Shown one piece after another: positions 13,712 through 24,359 of a stretch of 64,000 bases of DNA. The notes under the pieces are model-generated. The model worked only from the letters and a program-made list of their open reading frames with translations. It was not told the origin of the DNA and searched no databases. How positions within the stretch are numbered: the stretch's first letter is position 1; every line of letters starts with the position of its first letter. The position numbers were made by a program, and so were the translations under genes. This DNA comes from Acanthamoeba lenticulata (taxonomy: Eukaryota > Discosea > Longamoebia > Acanthamoebidae): the NCBI GenBank assembly GCA_002179805.1, contig NAVB01000442.1, positions 1-64,000 on the forward strand. The letters are read 5' to 3'.

Positions 13712-14089
13712 AAACAAAAGAGGAAGAAGAAGAAGAAGAAAGGGGTGTGATCTCACGTACTTTCTCCCTCTACGCTCATAAAACACCTCCCACCACCTTT
13801 TGTAGGCCTGGGAGCTCAGGCTGCCCTGTAGGAGTGATCCGCTCGCATCACGGTGACGAATGGCCCTTCCGTCAAAGCTCAGGCCCAGAAAAGCGCTTGT
13901 TGACCTCGTCATTCGTCTCGGCCATCCTTATCAGCGGCGAAACACGTGTGGGAGAGATCTGTCGCCACCACGCCTGATCGTGAAATTTCAGATGCGATAA
14001 AACACCAGCTCACATCACCACGCCAAACTCGATAACCAACCTAACCTGACCATCACCTTCACACACACCACCTGCTCATCTCCTCAACA
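13712..14089. other. Intergenic, 3' flank of USP and 5' flank of B12D-like gene
   Basis: No gene is supported here. Short open frames exist but show no family resemblance or splice pattern. An A-rich purine stretch follows the USP stop codon. Confidence 0.5.
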
Positions 14090-14556
14090 ATGTCTTTCTT
14101 GCGTGGCTCCTACAATGAAAAGGTACGTACAGACGCTCACCTTGATAGCCATCTCGACGCTCACCCGAGTATTATGACACCCTAGACCAAGCCTGTTTGG
14201 TTGACCCTCTTCCCTGTTGTGGGTACGAAGTTTGCACCTCAAAGTATCAAGCTCGTTCTTCTCTTACTCATGCTGTTGTTTAATTGCATAGCTGGAGGTG
14301 GCCTGTGGGCGGCCTACATGGGCTTCCGAAACGTAGCCGTGCACAACGATGTCATGTACGCTACTACTGTGTTTTTGTCTTCGTCCTTCATGTGGAGCCC
14401 TTACGTGTGACTCGATTCAACAACGACAGCCTTCTCGCCAAGGGTGCTGAGCCTTACCTCGACGCGTCAAGCCCCAAGCTGATGTCGAGGCGGTCAGCCG
14501 TGACCAAAGCTCAGAAATGGATCGACCAGATGGACCAGCCAGCGGGCCGCCAGTGA
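14090..14556 (+). CDS. Small B12D/NDUFA4 (MLRQ)-like membrane protein
   Basis: Four short exons (14090-14122, 14186 to about 14221, 14292-14355, 14430-14556) join to a protein of about 85 residues. Exon 1 encodes only MSFLRGSYNEK. Next come KPVWLTLFPV and GGGLWAAYMGFRNVAVHNDV, one hydrophobic helix followed by a short polar segment. That is the pattern of the B12D/MLRQ family, whose members are small single-span subunits of mitochondrial respiratory complexes. A polar tail of about 35 residues follows the usual end. No presequence is obvious, as is common in this family. The assignment rests on the pattern around one helix, so it is moderate. Confidence 0.55.
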
Positions 14557-14790
14557 ACACTTGTGGTATCTTGTTGGTGGAACGTTACTGTACAATAAGG
14601 GAAAAGGCAAGAGAAAACGTGGTCTCAAATTCTTGCATGCCATCATCATGGGTGTTTTTAGCCAATGCAATGTTCATTTTTAGGGGCAGCTACCATGTAA
14701 GGACATGGCTGCCGCGTCTATCGAGGAAAGAGGAAACTCTCTTTCGAACCTCAAAGACATCATCTTCCAGATTGTGGAGCAGACTATCAA

Positions 14791-17638
14791 ATGGCGCTCC
14801 TTTCCCAGGGAGCGGTAGCCTTGTTGCTGTTTGCCCTTGTGGGGCTAGTTGCTCCGTCAATGGCCGACACCGAAAATCGATGTCCTCCCAGTACCATACC
14901 CTGTTTACTTGAAAGAGAGATATCAAGTGCATCCTAACATCAGCTTCTGTGCATATTCAGAGAGTTCAAGGTCCGTCGAAAACGGAACCATCTGGGCTGT
15001 AAAGTTGCCTGACAATCTTGTTGATCCTGCGGACCCTTACGCTCTTCTCTACAAGCTTGCCGAGGAGCACGGGGTTCGCCTTGTCTTGTGTTGCACAAAC
15101 TGGTGTTTTTCGTCCATTTCACACCCATTCCCGCACGCAGTGCCAAGTCCTCGGGCAACCGGCAGGCTTGCAGAACTACTTCCTCCTGGAGCACGATCCG
15201 GAGCACCGAGTGAAGAGAAGCATTGAAGATGTACCTTTTAACTTTCCATCATGAAGAGTTCATCTTGTGCCAACTCTTTTGTGCGTGATGCAGGTGGGCG
15301 AATCACTGGCAAGCAGCCATTTGCTGGAATGGGCAGAAGAGCAGGTTCCTAAAAACCACGCCAAGAGGATGGAGCAGATTACTGGTCTTTCTCCCTTCCC
15401 GCACTATCCAATTCTTTCCCTGCTGTTCTCACACCTGTACAGATCCTATCTACGCCAACCAGTTCCACATCCATAACGGTGCTGGAATGGATCTAAACGT
15501 GATCCCCGCCTGGGAACGAGGACTATCAGGCAGGGGAATTGGTACGTTGGGGCATCTTGACCTTGACGATTTCATCTGATCTGTGCAACAATCAGCCATC
15601 AGCATTGTCGACGACGGCGTTGAGTACACCCATGGCGACTTTGGTAGTGGGCAACGCTTCCTGGCAGAGGCCTCCTGCGATTGGAACAGCAAGCGCAAGG
15701 ATCCCCTGCCTTACCTCTCCGACGATACACACGGCACATGTATGCAATCGCCTGGCCGTAATACGTTCACGCTGACCTTGATGGCCCAAAGCATGCGCAG
15801 GATTGGCTTACGCCGGCATGAACGATGGCCATTGTGGAGTCGGCTTGTCTTTCAAGTGCGCTTCCTCCTCAAAATCGAAGCGCCAGCCGCTAACTATTTC
15901 GCTCTCAACTTTAGTGCTAAGGTTTCCGCTCAGCGCCTCATCTCCGGGCCAACCACGGATTGGCTGGTACGCCGCCACCCCGCCCAGATCATGTCGGCCA
16001 TGCGCTCCTTCTCACTTGAATCCATTTCAGGAGGCGGAAGGCCTCACCTACCGCAATGATCTCAACCACATCTATTCTGCTTCTTGGGGTACCACTCCAA
16101 CTACCATCCCCGAAACACAGAGCTTGCCACTGATGTTGTTAGCCTGCAGGACCAACAGATGATGGAACGCGTAAGGAGCAGCCTGGTCGTCTCACCAGAG
16201 AGGCAATGAAGAAGGCCGTCACCACGGGGCGAAACGGCACGTTCTCCGCAACAATTGTGTCTAGATGGACCCAGCTCACAAGGACGTTGGGAGCTCAGGG
16301 AAGGGTTCCATTTTCATTTGGGCTGGGGGCAATGGCGGAGCCAAGGATAACGTCAACTACGATGGCGTAAGTCCTTTCTCCTGGTCCATTTACTGCGGGA
16401 TTCATGAACTAACTTCCACCCAGTACGCCAGCAGCATCCACACCATCGCCATTGCTTCGGTTGATGCCAACGGTCGCAAGGCGAGCTACAGCGAAGAAGG
16501 CGCATGCCTTGTCGTGTCGGCAACGTCGTCGCCACCCGGCGTCAGCACGACCGCCGTTCATGGAGGTTGCACGTACGTGACTCTCCAACCTCCAGTGTAG
16601 CGTGATGGCCAAGAAGGAAGTGCTTAAATGATATATGTCCAACAGCACAAGGTTCAGTGGAACTTCAGCTTCAGCCCCAATGATTGCTGGCGCGGTAGGC
16701 CTCATGTTGGAAGCCAACGAGAACTTGACCTGGCGGGTAAGTGGCTTGACCAAGATTGAGATATCAGTGTGCCTCACGCTACGCTGTCTGGACAGGACGT
16801 GCAAGACATCATGGTCCGGACTGCACGAAAGAATGACCCGGGTGACGGGGACTGGGCGACCAACGGGGCGGGCCTGCACATTAATCACAAGGTTGGTCTC
16901 CTGCACACCTGCGCCGAAGCGCAGCACATCGCACATAGATGGCGCTATACTCACTTTAGCCGCGCCTCATCCATCAGTACGGGTTTGGCCTGATGGACGT
17001 GAGTGCCGCCACCACGATGGCTGCCAACCGAAATCGGCCTCTGCTCCCTCCAGCGTTGGAACCTGTGACGATCACCTTCGCAACGACCACTGTGCGTTAA
17101 TCAGATCCTCTTTACCGCTCGCTTGACAAGGCTGACGAACAACGGCGTCGTGTAGAATGTCCCAGACAACGACAAGAGGGGAGTGAAGATGACTGTCTCC
17201 GTGACCGCCAACTTGGTGTTGGAGCACGTGCAGCTGTTCTTCAGCGCCACCCACCCGCGCCGAGGAGGTACGCGTCTTGTCTTCACGCACCTTGCGGCGT
17301 CAATGGCTGGCCAACCCCTGGAACTCTTCAGATCTGCGCATCACGTTGACCTCGCCCAAGGGCACGGTCAGTGTGCTGGCCACGCCGCACGGCGATAGGC
17401 ACGCCAACTACAACAACTGGCCGTTCGCCTCCATGCGCTACTGGGGCGAGACGCCCGTCGGTGAGTGGAGCGTGCAGGTTTCTGACGAATACGCCAGCAG
17501 CTCTGGTGCGGCCTCCCCTCACACGCGCACATGGTCGTTGCTGACGTGTTGCTCTCCATTCCCCCTGCCCCCCCCTCTACTCCTCGAACAGGCTCCGTCA
17601 CTTCGTTTTCGCTCGTCCTGTATGGGCACAAGGCCTGA
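14791..17638 (+). CDS. Secreted proprotein convertase, furin/kexin-type subtilase with P domain
   Basis: A serine endoprotease expected to cleave precursors after basic residues in the secretory path. The start at 14791 opens a signal peptide (GAVALLLFALVGLVAPSMA). A prodomain follows, ending near HAKRM/dibasic sequence at about 15360. The catalytic domain has Asp in SIVDDGVEYTHGDF (about 15605), His in DDTHGT (about 15725), the oxyanion Asn in WAGGNGGAKDN (about 16325) and Ser in FSGTSASAPMIAGAVGLML (about 16655). SASWG at about 16078 is typical of kexins. From 17160 a P domain follows (LRITLTSPKGT, NWPFASMRYWGETPVGEW), ending SFSLVLYGHKA before the stop at 17636-17638. No membrane anchor follows, so a soluble or secreted form is likely. 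About 11 introns are present. Confidence 0.9.
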
Positions 17639-19267
17639 AGTCAAAACTGTGGTGCCGACCCTGATGGGGGCTCGGACCAGGGTTCCTGTCCTCCATCATC
17701 AGCTCAAGATGCAGGAGGAAGGAGAAGAAGTAGATGAGCGGTGGGGTTCGGCAGCGATCACTCCGACATGCTCCTGTGATGCCGTCCGTGTGTTGCCGGC
17801 AGCAAGTCGAGTTAGTGATGGTAAACGGAATGAACATCAGCGCATTCACATCATCCTCCCTTCTGATCAGCAGCAAATAGGCGCGAAGTACCGAAACAAA
17901 ATCGTAGAGGCCGTCCACGACCTCCTGCACGAATCGCATCTTCCCATCGAGCGACTGCTTGAGGTGGTCCGGTGATGGCTTGGAGCCGAGATACATGTTC
18001 CGGGGTCGTGTCGCTCTGACCGTTGCCGGAAGGGGCGGAAGGCCGAACACCTGCATGCAAAGCCCAATACGACTCATGTGTCAACCAGCCTTCCATAAGC
18101 ACCTGGTATGGAGGGTTCGCAGAGCCACGGACCTCGGCGTCGACGGCGGTGACCTTGGGCTCGTGGAAGGGGAAGTAGTTCCATACGATGACGTAGGAGA
18201 CCACGGGTCTGCGATGGGGAAGTGGGTAGAAGCGAACCGAGAGCATGGGCAGGAGCGGTGTCGGAGTCGACAGAAGCTCCATCTCGAGGTGTGGTGATCC
18301 ACGCAACGTCAGCGACTGGATCACTGCACCATCACTTGGCGATGAGCCCACGAAGGCGTACATGTGCAAAGCATCTTGCCAGGGGCAGGGAGTCACGCAC
18401 CTCGGTCCCACAGGAAGGTCTTGAAGGAGTGCAGTGGTTCCAGAGGTTCTCGTCGCAGGTACATGAAGGTTTCTCTGAACAAGGCCAGAGGGCAGATCTT
18501 CTCGCCTTGATGCTCGGCTGGCGCGGGCACCTCCTGCTCGATCTCCTCCCTGCCGACGGCAAGAAAGGTTCGGTAAACAACATGGATCGGCCGCACGCCA
18601 AGCAAACCGCGTGCCAGTGTACCCGTCATCGAAGGACGTGGCCTTGGCGACATCTTGGGCCCATTCACTGACCCGCCGGCTTAGGCGGTCGTAGTGCCAC
18701 AGTCGCCCTGCTCGGTACAACTCCTGTGCCCGGGCGCAAGCAAGCCATGAGGGACTGTGGCCATTCCTGAAACCAGGAGGGGAGCGCAACCTTGGGATTG
18801 ATGCGACTGTGGCCGAGAAAAGAGGATGTGGCAAGGCCTGAGCCCTGGCTGGTGTAGGCGAGGAGAGTTGATGGGTCGGCGTTGGGCGGCAGGAGGGGCA
18901 CCCACAACCCAACGTGTCCGCAGGCGATGCGGTCGAACCGGCGGCACACGAGGCTCCACTGGCACAGGTCGGCAGGGCTGGGATTGCTGAGCTCCCATAT
19001 CAGCCACAACAGTTCTTCGGGCAGGTTCAGAAGAGGGCTCTGCTGCTGAAGGTCTTCATCGTGCACTTGCTTGTCCCAGGCAGCTTCAGGCATAAAAACG
19101 AGGTCAAGGTCTTCCGGCCCATCCGACGCGAGGAGGGCACGGGGCTCTTCAGCAGCTGTAAAGCAACGAGGGCGGAAGCAGGCAGAGACTTGGCCAGGCA
19201 GTGGAAGGAAGGAGGCCATGCAGTAGCGCGCCAGAAGCACCTCATTCTCTTCCTCAAGGGAGGCCAT
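17598..19267 (-). CDS. F-box domain protein
   Basis: The first ATG in frame is at 19267; the longer frame starts on GTG and was not used. The N-terminal exon ends in an F-box: LNLPEELLWLIWELSNPSPA then DLCQWSLVCRRFDRIACGHV (about 19030-18910). F-box proteins link substrates to SCF ubiquitin ligases through Skp1. The rest reads in pieces in changing frames that imply introns: WHYDRLSRRVSEWAQDVAKA, FRETFMYLRREPLEPLHSF, VVSYVIVWNYFPFHEPKVTA and YLGSKPSPDHLKQSLDGKMR. I recognise no substrate-binding repeats in it. The exon joins are not secure. The last open frame ends at 17598 and would overlap the convertase stop at 17638 tail to tail, but the true end may lie upstream. Confidence 0.6.
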
Positions 19268-19525
19268 CGCCACGTTTCAGTTAGGTCGGTGCTGCGTCTG
19301 TGCAACTGAAGAGGGGCAGCTACACCCGCCCAACAGCGCTGCAGTACAGCTGCCCTGTGCGACTGAAGCAACAAACTCCTGCGGTGTGAAAATGCTAAGG
19401 TGGCTGATGACGCCAGCAGCGCGAAAGAAGGCAAGCGGGCGAACGAGCGGTTCCCGACGGGAAGTCCGTTCGGTGTCCCTGGTTTCCGGCAATCTAATCT
19501 CAACATCATCATCATCATCGCAAAG

Positions 19526-20371
19526 ATGAGCAAGCGGAAGCTCGGCGTAGATGATTCGGTCCCACACACAAATGAGGAAGCCGAACACAAAGATCATGGT
19601 AAATCGAAGAAGAGGCTGAAGAAGGACGCCGATGACTCAAAGAAGGGAAAGAAACGAAAGGAGGGCGCTGAGAAGGAGGGGAAGAGCGATTACGCCGACA
19701 GTGGACCCAAGAGTGCGATTAAGCAGGGCTCGACCAGCCACAACCAAGAAGGCGACGGAAAGAAGTCCAAAAAGAAGAAGGGAGAGAAGGAGGGCGATGC
19801 CGGCAAATCCAAGAAAGCGAAACAGGACAAGAAAGCGGAGAAGAAGGACAAGAAGGACAAGAAGAAAGCGAAGAAGGACAAGAAGGACAAAAAGGACAAG
19901 AAGGACAGGAAGCGCAGGAGCAAGAGCCCAGAAGCGAAGGAGAAGACGACAGAAGCAAAGAGCCAGGACAGCGCGAAGGAAAAGGCTGCAGAGCCAGGGC
20001 CAGCAGAACCGAGCAGCAGCAACAGCGAGGCAGCGGGATGGAACAACTGGGGGGCTAGCACGTTCGAAGATGACGAGCGAAAGAACAAATTCCTGCGGCT
20101 CATGGGCGCCAAGAAGGCCTCCGGAGAAGCGCCCGCACAGAAGAAGGGACTCTTTGGCAGCTTGCGCGCATCCTCCACTCCTTCGCCTGCTGAGTCGGCC
20201 ATCGACGCCACGACGAACCAGCAGATCACGCACGACCTCGCCGCTCAATTTGACGACGCCATTCAGCGACGCAATTTCCGTGGTGGGATCGGGCTTGGCG
20301 CGGGAGCCCCTTTGTCGGGCAAGAAGTCGCACATCGATACGCAGCCTAAATCGATCAAATTTGATGATTAA
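19526..20371 (+). CDS. Lysine-rich nucleolar protein, KNOP1/SMAP-domain family
   Basis: A single exon of 281 codons. The middle (about 19600-19930) is almost continuous lysine with D, E and short KKDKKDKK repeats, typical of nucleolar proteins. The C-terminal part is not low complexity. It carries NNWGASTFEDDERKNKFLRL followed by MGAKKAS, and later DLAAQFDDAIQRRNFRGGIG. This matches the small SMAP domain found at the end of vertebrate KNOP1 and related proteins. The ATG at 19526 was chosen because the upstream in-frame extension lacks an ATG. The molecular role of the family is poorly known. Confidence 0.7.
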   Translation: MSKRKLGVDDSVPHTNEEAEHKDHGKSKKRLKKDADDSKKGKKRKEGAEKEGKSDYADSGPKSAIKQGSTSHNQEGDGKKSKKKKGEKEGDAGKSKKAKQDKKAEKKDKKDKKKAKKDKKDKKDKKDRKRRSKSPEAKEKTTEAKSQDSAKEKAAEPGPAEPSSSNSEAAGWNNWGASTFEDDERKNKFLRLMGAKKASGEAPAQKKGLFGSLRASSTPSPAESAIDATTNQQITHDLAAQFDDAIQRRNFRGGIGLGAGAPLSGKKSHIDTQPKSIKFDD

Positions 20372-20447
20372 AAACAAAACAAACGATTTAATCTATCTTG
20401 TGTTGTTGTTTTGCAACGCTAGCTTTTGGCGCTGCAAGGGAGACGCG

Positions 20448-21446
20448 TCAGGACACACCGAGCCGCGAAGAGGCGTAGTTGGTATAGCAGTGGAACGCGT
20501 TGGACAGCTTCGTGTGTTTGGGCTGCCACTGGCACACGCGCACGAGCCCACAGCCCATGTCCTTCTGGGCCAAAAGGTACTCTGCCATGACGGTTCCTGT
20601 GAAATGGACGCAAACACAAGAGAACAGCACCGCGACCATCAGTTCTCCAACAACAACAACAAAAGGGCGAAGCGGTGGGGATGTGGGCGTACCAGTGACG
20701 CCCAGGAAGCGAGTAGAGGGCTTGGAGAGGAATCGCACACTTTTCAAGTACTCAGACAAACATTCCTCGCTCAAGAAAGGCGGGTCAATGAGGATCATAT
20801 CAAAAGAGGCCTTGAACTGCGCCTGTTGGTGTGGAAAAGTGGTCACTGAGTTTGCAATCATATGTGATGTGGAGGGAGGCGCTTACTGAGATATCGTCCG
20901 CATCACTGAAGCGGGTTGGGTGCTTGTAGTCGTAGAAGACAAACCCATCGGGATACGCCCGCGCAAACCTTTTATCGTACTCGAACAACAGCAGTTCGAC
21001 ATCTCCCTCGCGCCCCCTCTCAACGACAAGTTGCTGCTCATAGAAGTGTTATCAAGCAAATAAAAGTAAGAAAAGGTGAGAGACTCATGCAAGATGTACT
21101 TTAAGGGCTTTGAAAGCTGAAGGCATGGAGAGGCATGCGACTCTGCCACGAGGCACTTGCTCCAGTACTTCCTCGGCGATAGTTCGCGCTGTGTCGTCCG
21201 TGTACTGAAACCAATTGGTTGGCACCAGGAGCTCGTTTGTGAACAAGGGGGAAGGCGAACCCAAAACTGAGAAAGTTGCCAGTCTTCTTCGACCACTGCT
21301 GCTTCAGAGGGTGCCTTGGCCTGTTGGCTTTGTTCTGAAAGAAACTCGTTGAGGGCCAGCAGCGCGTGCGCTGAGAGCGTTGGCTGGTCGTCATCGTCGT
21401 CAAAGCCTTTGTTTAACTTCTCAGAAATACGGTGAGAGAGAAGCAT
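20448..21446 (-). CDS. EEF1AKMT1: eEF1A lysine methyltransferase 1 (N6AMT2/EFM5 family)
   Basis: A SAM-dependent methyltransferase whose family methylates a lysine of elongation factor eEF1A. Five exons join to a protein of about 220-240 residues, the family length. The N-terminal exon reads [13 protein letters not shown] and ends EEDWQLSQF. The following exons give [20 protein letters not shown] with YDYKHP, then [20 protein letters not shown], which contains the DPPF motif shared with N6-adenine methyltransferases and in this group used on protein. The last exon ends [18 protein letters not shown]. The order and wording match the human protein closely. The ATG at 21446 was chosen because the upstream frame has no ATG. 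The stop lies 76 bp from that of the convergent KNOP1-like gene. Confidence 0.9.
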
Positions 21447-21751
21447 CGTTGGGTCTGTTTGGCCTTTCAACGCGCACAAACTTCCACTTTGCTGGTTCTG
21501 CGACTTTGTGCCGGGAGGGACAATTTCCTTCTTCTGCTTTTAAAGAAAGTGGGAATTGCTCATTTATGTCAATCAGGTGAAAAACACAACATCTCCCAAG
21601 ACAACTGACCGAAAGCTCTGGCAGTCTGACAGGTGATGTGATGCCTGAGTGGAAGTTACGCGGAGCATTAATAGCCACATTTAATCATAACATTATTATT
21701 TGCTCGAGTTTCTAACAATGAAAACACTAAAAAGTGACACAAAAATTCGCG

Positions 21752-21760
21752 TTTTGGCGC
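21752..21760 (+). promoter_or_regulatory. E2F/DP-like site TTTTGGCGC
   Basis: Matches TTTSSCGC, 134 bases before the ATG of the Spo12-like gene. A second copy lies 18 bases downstream. Confidence 0.4.
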
Positions 21761-21777
21761 GCTTGTGCGGCCGTTGA

Positions 21778-21789
21778 TTTTGGCGCCAA
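21778..21789 (+). promoter_or_regulatory. Palindromic E2F/DP-like site
   Basis: TTTTGGCGCCAA contains the perfect palindrome TTGGCGCCAA and lies about 105 bases before the Spo12-like ATG. It is part of a pair with the site at 21752. Confidence 0.42.
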
Positions 21790-21893
21790 GCCGGTTCGTT
21801 GGTGAAAAACGCGTCCACCAAACAACCACAAAAGGCAGCGAGGAGGGCTTTTGTACGAGACGATCAACAGGAACAAACGCCAACCTCTCCTCA

Positions 21894-22260
21894 ATGTCTT
21901 CGACTCAGCATAACCCTCCCGCCACCCCTACCAACCCCAAGGTCTTCAGCCAGTTCAACCATAACCCCGCGTACCGTTTACTGCCCTAGTATACAGCCAT
22001 TCACGTCCCGATTGCGCTAATCAATTTCAACGATTTTGTAGGCTGTACCGAAGCCCCACTGATGCTATGGTGTCGCCCTGTACCAAGCAGCTTGGTGGCA
22101 AAACGGCGCTCAGCAAGCGCGCTGTCCTCGCTGCTGGCCGGTACCGAACGCATCTTATCCCCTACAGCCGCAATTCTTTCCTAACCGACCTGCGTTACTG
22201 CGTTACAGCAAGAATCTGAGGGATGAATTCTCTGCCATGGACAAGGAGAATACGCAGTGA
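21894..22260 (+). CDS. Small Spo12-like protein
   Basis: Three exons (21894 to about 21970, 22042-22139, 22209-22260) join through GTACC...TAG and GTACC...CAG introns to about 75 residues. The second exon encodes YRSPTDAMVSPCTKQL, which fits the SPTDxxxSPC[TS]xxL core of the fungal Spo12 family. In yeast those proteins help release Cdc14 at mitotic exit and are phosphorylated within this core. The rest is polar and probably disordered (N-terminal PPATPTNPKVFSQFNH, C-terminal FSAMDKENTQ). The match is one short motif in a short protein. The paired E2F-like sites upstream agree with a cell-cycle role but do not prove it. Confidence 0.45.
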
Positions 22261-22587
22261 ACCTTCTGCTGCACCAAGAGAACTGTTAGCTGGCGTTTTG
22301 CCTTTAGCTCAATTTTGTACAGAACCTACATCTTGCTAAGACCTCCACGTTGAGATTGCCTTGTCTGGCCCCTTGGAGATCTACGGCGCCTTTCGTAACA
22401 TACACGTCCCCCTCTTTAGTGAGTCGGGGTTGAATAAAGAGCTTATGGCCGCTATTCGAATCATTCGAAGAGGAAGAGGAAAAGCTCTGCTGTGATTGCG
22501 TGTATGTACATGTCGCTCCTCTAAGGGATAGCAATAAAGGGAAAAAACAACAACAAAAAGGAGTCCTTCCAGCGACAACGTGAGCTC
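22261..22587. other. Intergenic, between convergent genes
   Basis: These 327 bases should hold two 3' UTRs. No gene or repeat is supported. Confidence 0.5.
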
Positions 22588-24129
22588 TCAAGGGTTGAGA
22601 AGTCCAGCGTGCTCGCTGTCGGAAGAACTCGACCTATTGCTGTAGCCGTGCGGTACGAACTTCTTGTGAGCGTTGACCGGCTGCAGAGAAGAAGAGCGCT
22701 TCCTCGTGTTCGAGGCTTTGTGCAAGATGACAAGCATCACCAAAAGCGGGAACCACTCCAGCGTGGTGAAGTACACTAGACGAGTGGCCACGACGTCAGC
22801 CACGATGGGGGGAGGGAGCGGTGTTTGAGTGAGGAAAGTAGTACCAAAATCGAACCACCAGCGCTCGGACATGTCGGGGAAGGCGAAGACATTGAGGAGA
22901 ATGATAACGGCCCGGCAACAAAAGCCAATGGAGATCATGGTAGTCATGATCTGGATCCGCCTCAACAGTGAGCGGCGGTTAGCGGTGGGCACAGAGTGCA
23001 CCAGCCGCAGGTAGATGGCTGTCCCGTAAACCATGAACGCTGAACGGCAAGCCCCCCCCCCCCAACGTCACTCTCTTGTCGTCCACGTGTACGACAACAG
23101 AGAGGGGAACTTACCGAGGGAGGAGAAGATGAAGATGACGGCGTCGACAATGAGCAGAGTCGCCTCCACCGGGTTACCCGCCTTCGAGAAGGAAGTGTCT
23201 TCGCTTCGCATTCTGGAAGAACGTGAAGAGGCAGTGTGAGCGGAGAGAGCACGCACTTTTCTTTTCACAGAGCGAAACAGGGAGCATGTACATGGTGGCA
23301 TCGAAGGCGTAGAGGAGGCCGACCGCACAGTACATGGTGATAGTCAGCGACCAGAAGACGGGGCTAAGCTTCTTGATGGTCAGTTCGCCGCCTCTGGTGA
23401 AATGGTAGATCTCCGCCCTACAGAAAGCAGGCCACGGGGATGAGCGAAATGAAGAGAAGCCACACAGTGGCGGGGGCATGAACAAAGGCGGCCAGCTGAG
23501 CGCGGTACCAAAGGAAGAGCACGATGAGATAGTCAGTGAAGAATAGCCATGAGGGCAGCGAGTTCATGAACATGTTCGCCTTGTTAGGGATGTGAATGGC
23601 CTGCTCCATGACCAGGGGCTGCAGGAGGAAGAACACCATCCGGACTTTACGGAGCCCAGAGAACAGAGGTCAGTAAAAGCAAAGTAAGCCCAACAGCCCA
23701 AGGACGTAAAGCGAAAGCGGAAATTTGGGGAGGGGGGAAGAGCCTGTGAGAGAAGGGCAATCCCAGTTTATTTAATGCTGTAAGCTGCAGCTGTAAGTTG
23801 GGGCTGAACGCAATGACCGCTGGCCAAGGAAGTACATTTCGTGGTTATGCAATAAATGAAAAAAAAAAAAAGTTTTACTCAATTCTCACGGATTTGACAT
23901 GCGATTTTTTGAAAAAAAGAACAAGAAAAATTAAATCAATTTGGAAAAGTGAAGTACCCAGAGTGCCTAGGAAGAAGATGGGGTGGAAGAAGAGCTGCCA
24001 TCGCTTGAAGTGCCCAACAACGCAGAGTCGCAGCATGCAAAAGATGGAGAGCAAGCACAAGAAGAAGTAGAGGCCGGCCAACACAAAGTGCGTGATGTCA
24101 TAGCGTGCATCAACGTGCATATCCATCAT
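22588..24129 (-). CDS. Seven-helix TOM1/THH1/TOM3-family membrane protein
   Basis: Several hydrophobic exons read leftwards from an ATG at 24129. They are YDITHFVLAGLYFFLCLLSI (exon 1), SLPSWLFFTDYLIVLFLW (about 23560), AEIYHFTRGGELTIKKLSPV (about 23400), VEATLLIVDAVIFIFSSLG (about 23150) and a last exon starting AFMVYGTAIYLRLVHSVP. The junction FFTDYLIVLFLW|AEIYHFTR matches the WAEIYH signature of plant TOM1/THH1 proteins, which are also related to animal GPR137. The predicted topology has about seven helices and a short Ser-rich cytosolic tail (SNRSSSSDSEHAGLLNP) with a possible acidic dileucine sorting motif. Plant members sit in vacuolar or tonoplast membranes; the biochemical role is unclear. 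A 12-base C run (G on the sense strand) lies in the last intron. Confidence 0.72.
23052..23063. repeat. 12-base C homopolymer, intronic
   Basis: Lies in the last intron of the TOM1/THH1-like gene. It is one of about a dozen G/C runs of nine or more in introns of this window. Confidence 0.85.
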
Positions 24130-24359
24130 CTTGCGTGTGGTGGCCGGCCGCGAATTGGGAACTTGTTGTGGGCAGCGGCTCGCCGTTGGTGCGTGGACGC
24201 ACCAAAAATACGGGCATGGTGTGAACTTTCGATAACGTTTCGCAAACGGGTAACCTTTGCCGGCGCGCAGTGAAAATTGGCCCTGAAAAAAACTAAGAAA
24301 AGCAAACATTGTTGCGGTTTATCGCAGTTGTGCGACCTCACGCACTCTGCCCAAAGCAC

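Larger units (their letters stand above)
21447..21893. other. Divergent promoter region between EEF1AKMT1 and Spo12-like gene
   Basis: This 447-base AT-richer stretch lies between two divergent start codons. Two TTTTGGCGC elements at 21752 and 21778 resemble E2F/DP sites (TTTSSCGC). I see no RNA gene. Confidence 0.45.

Noticed and set aside
13747..13977. 76-codon open frame after the USP stop
   Set aside because: No conserved pattern, composition like the flanks, and no splice signals.
20424..20432. TTTTGGCGC, another E2F-like match
   Set aside because: It lies in a 3' flank between convergent genes, far from any start codon, so it is probably a chance match.
19632..20849. 405-codon Arg-rich plus-strand frame
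   Set aside because: Shifted reading of the lysine-rich KNOP1-like gene that runs on into the convergent neighbour; no domain.
23875..24309. Extension of the TOM1-like gene upstream of 24129
   Set aside because: The added frame has no ATG before 24129 and would run into the divergent promoter; the MMDM start fits better.
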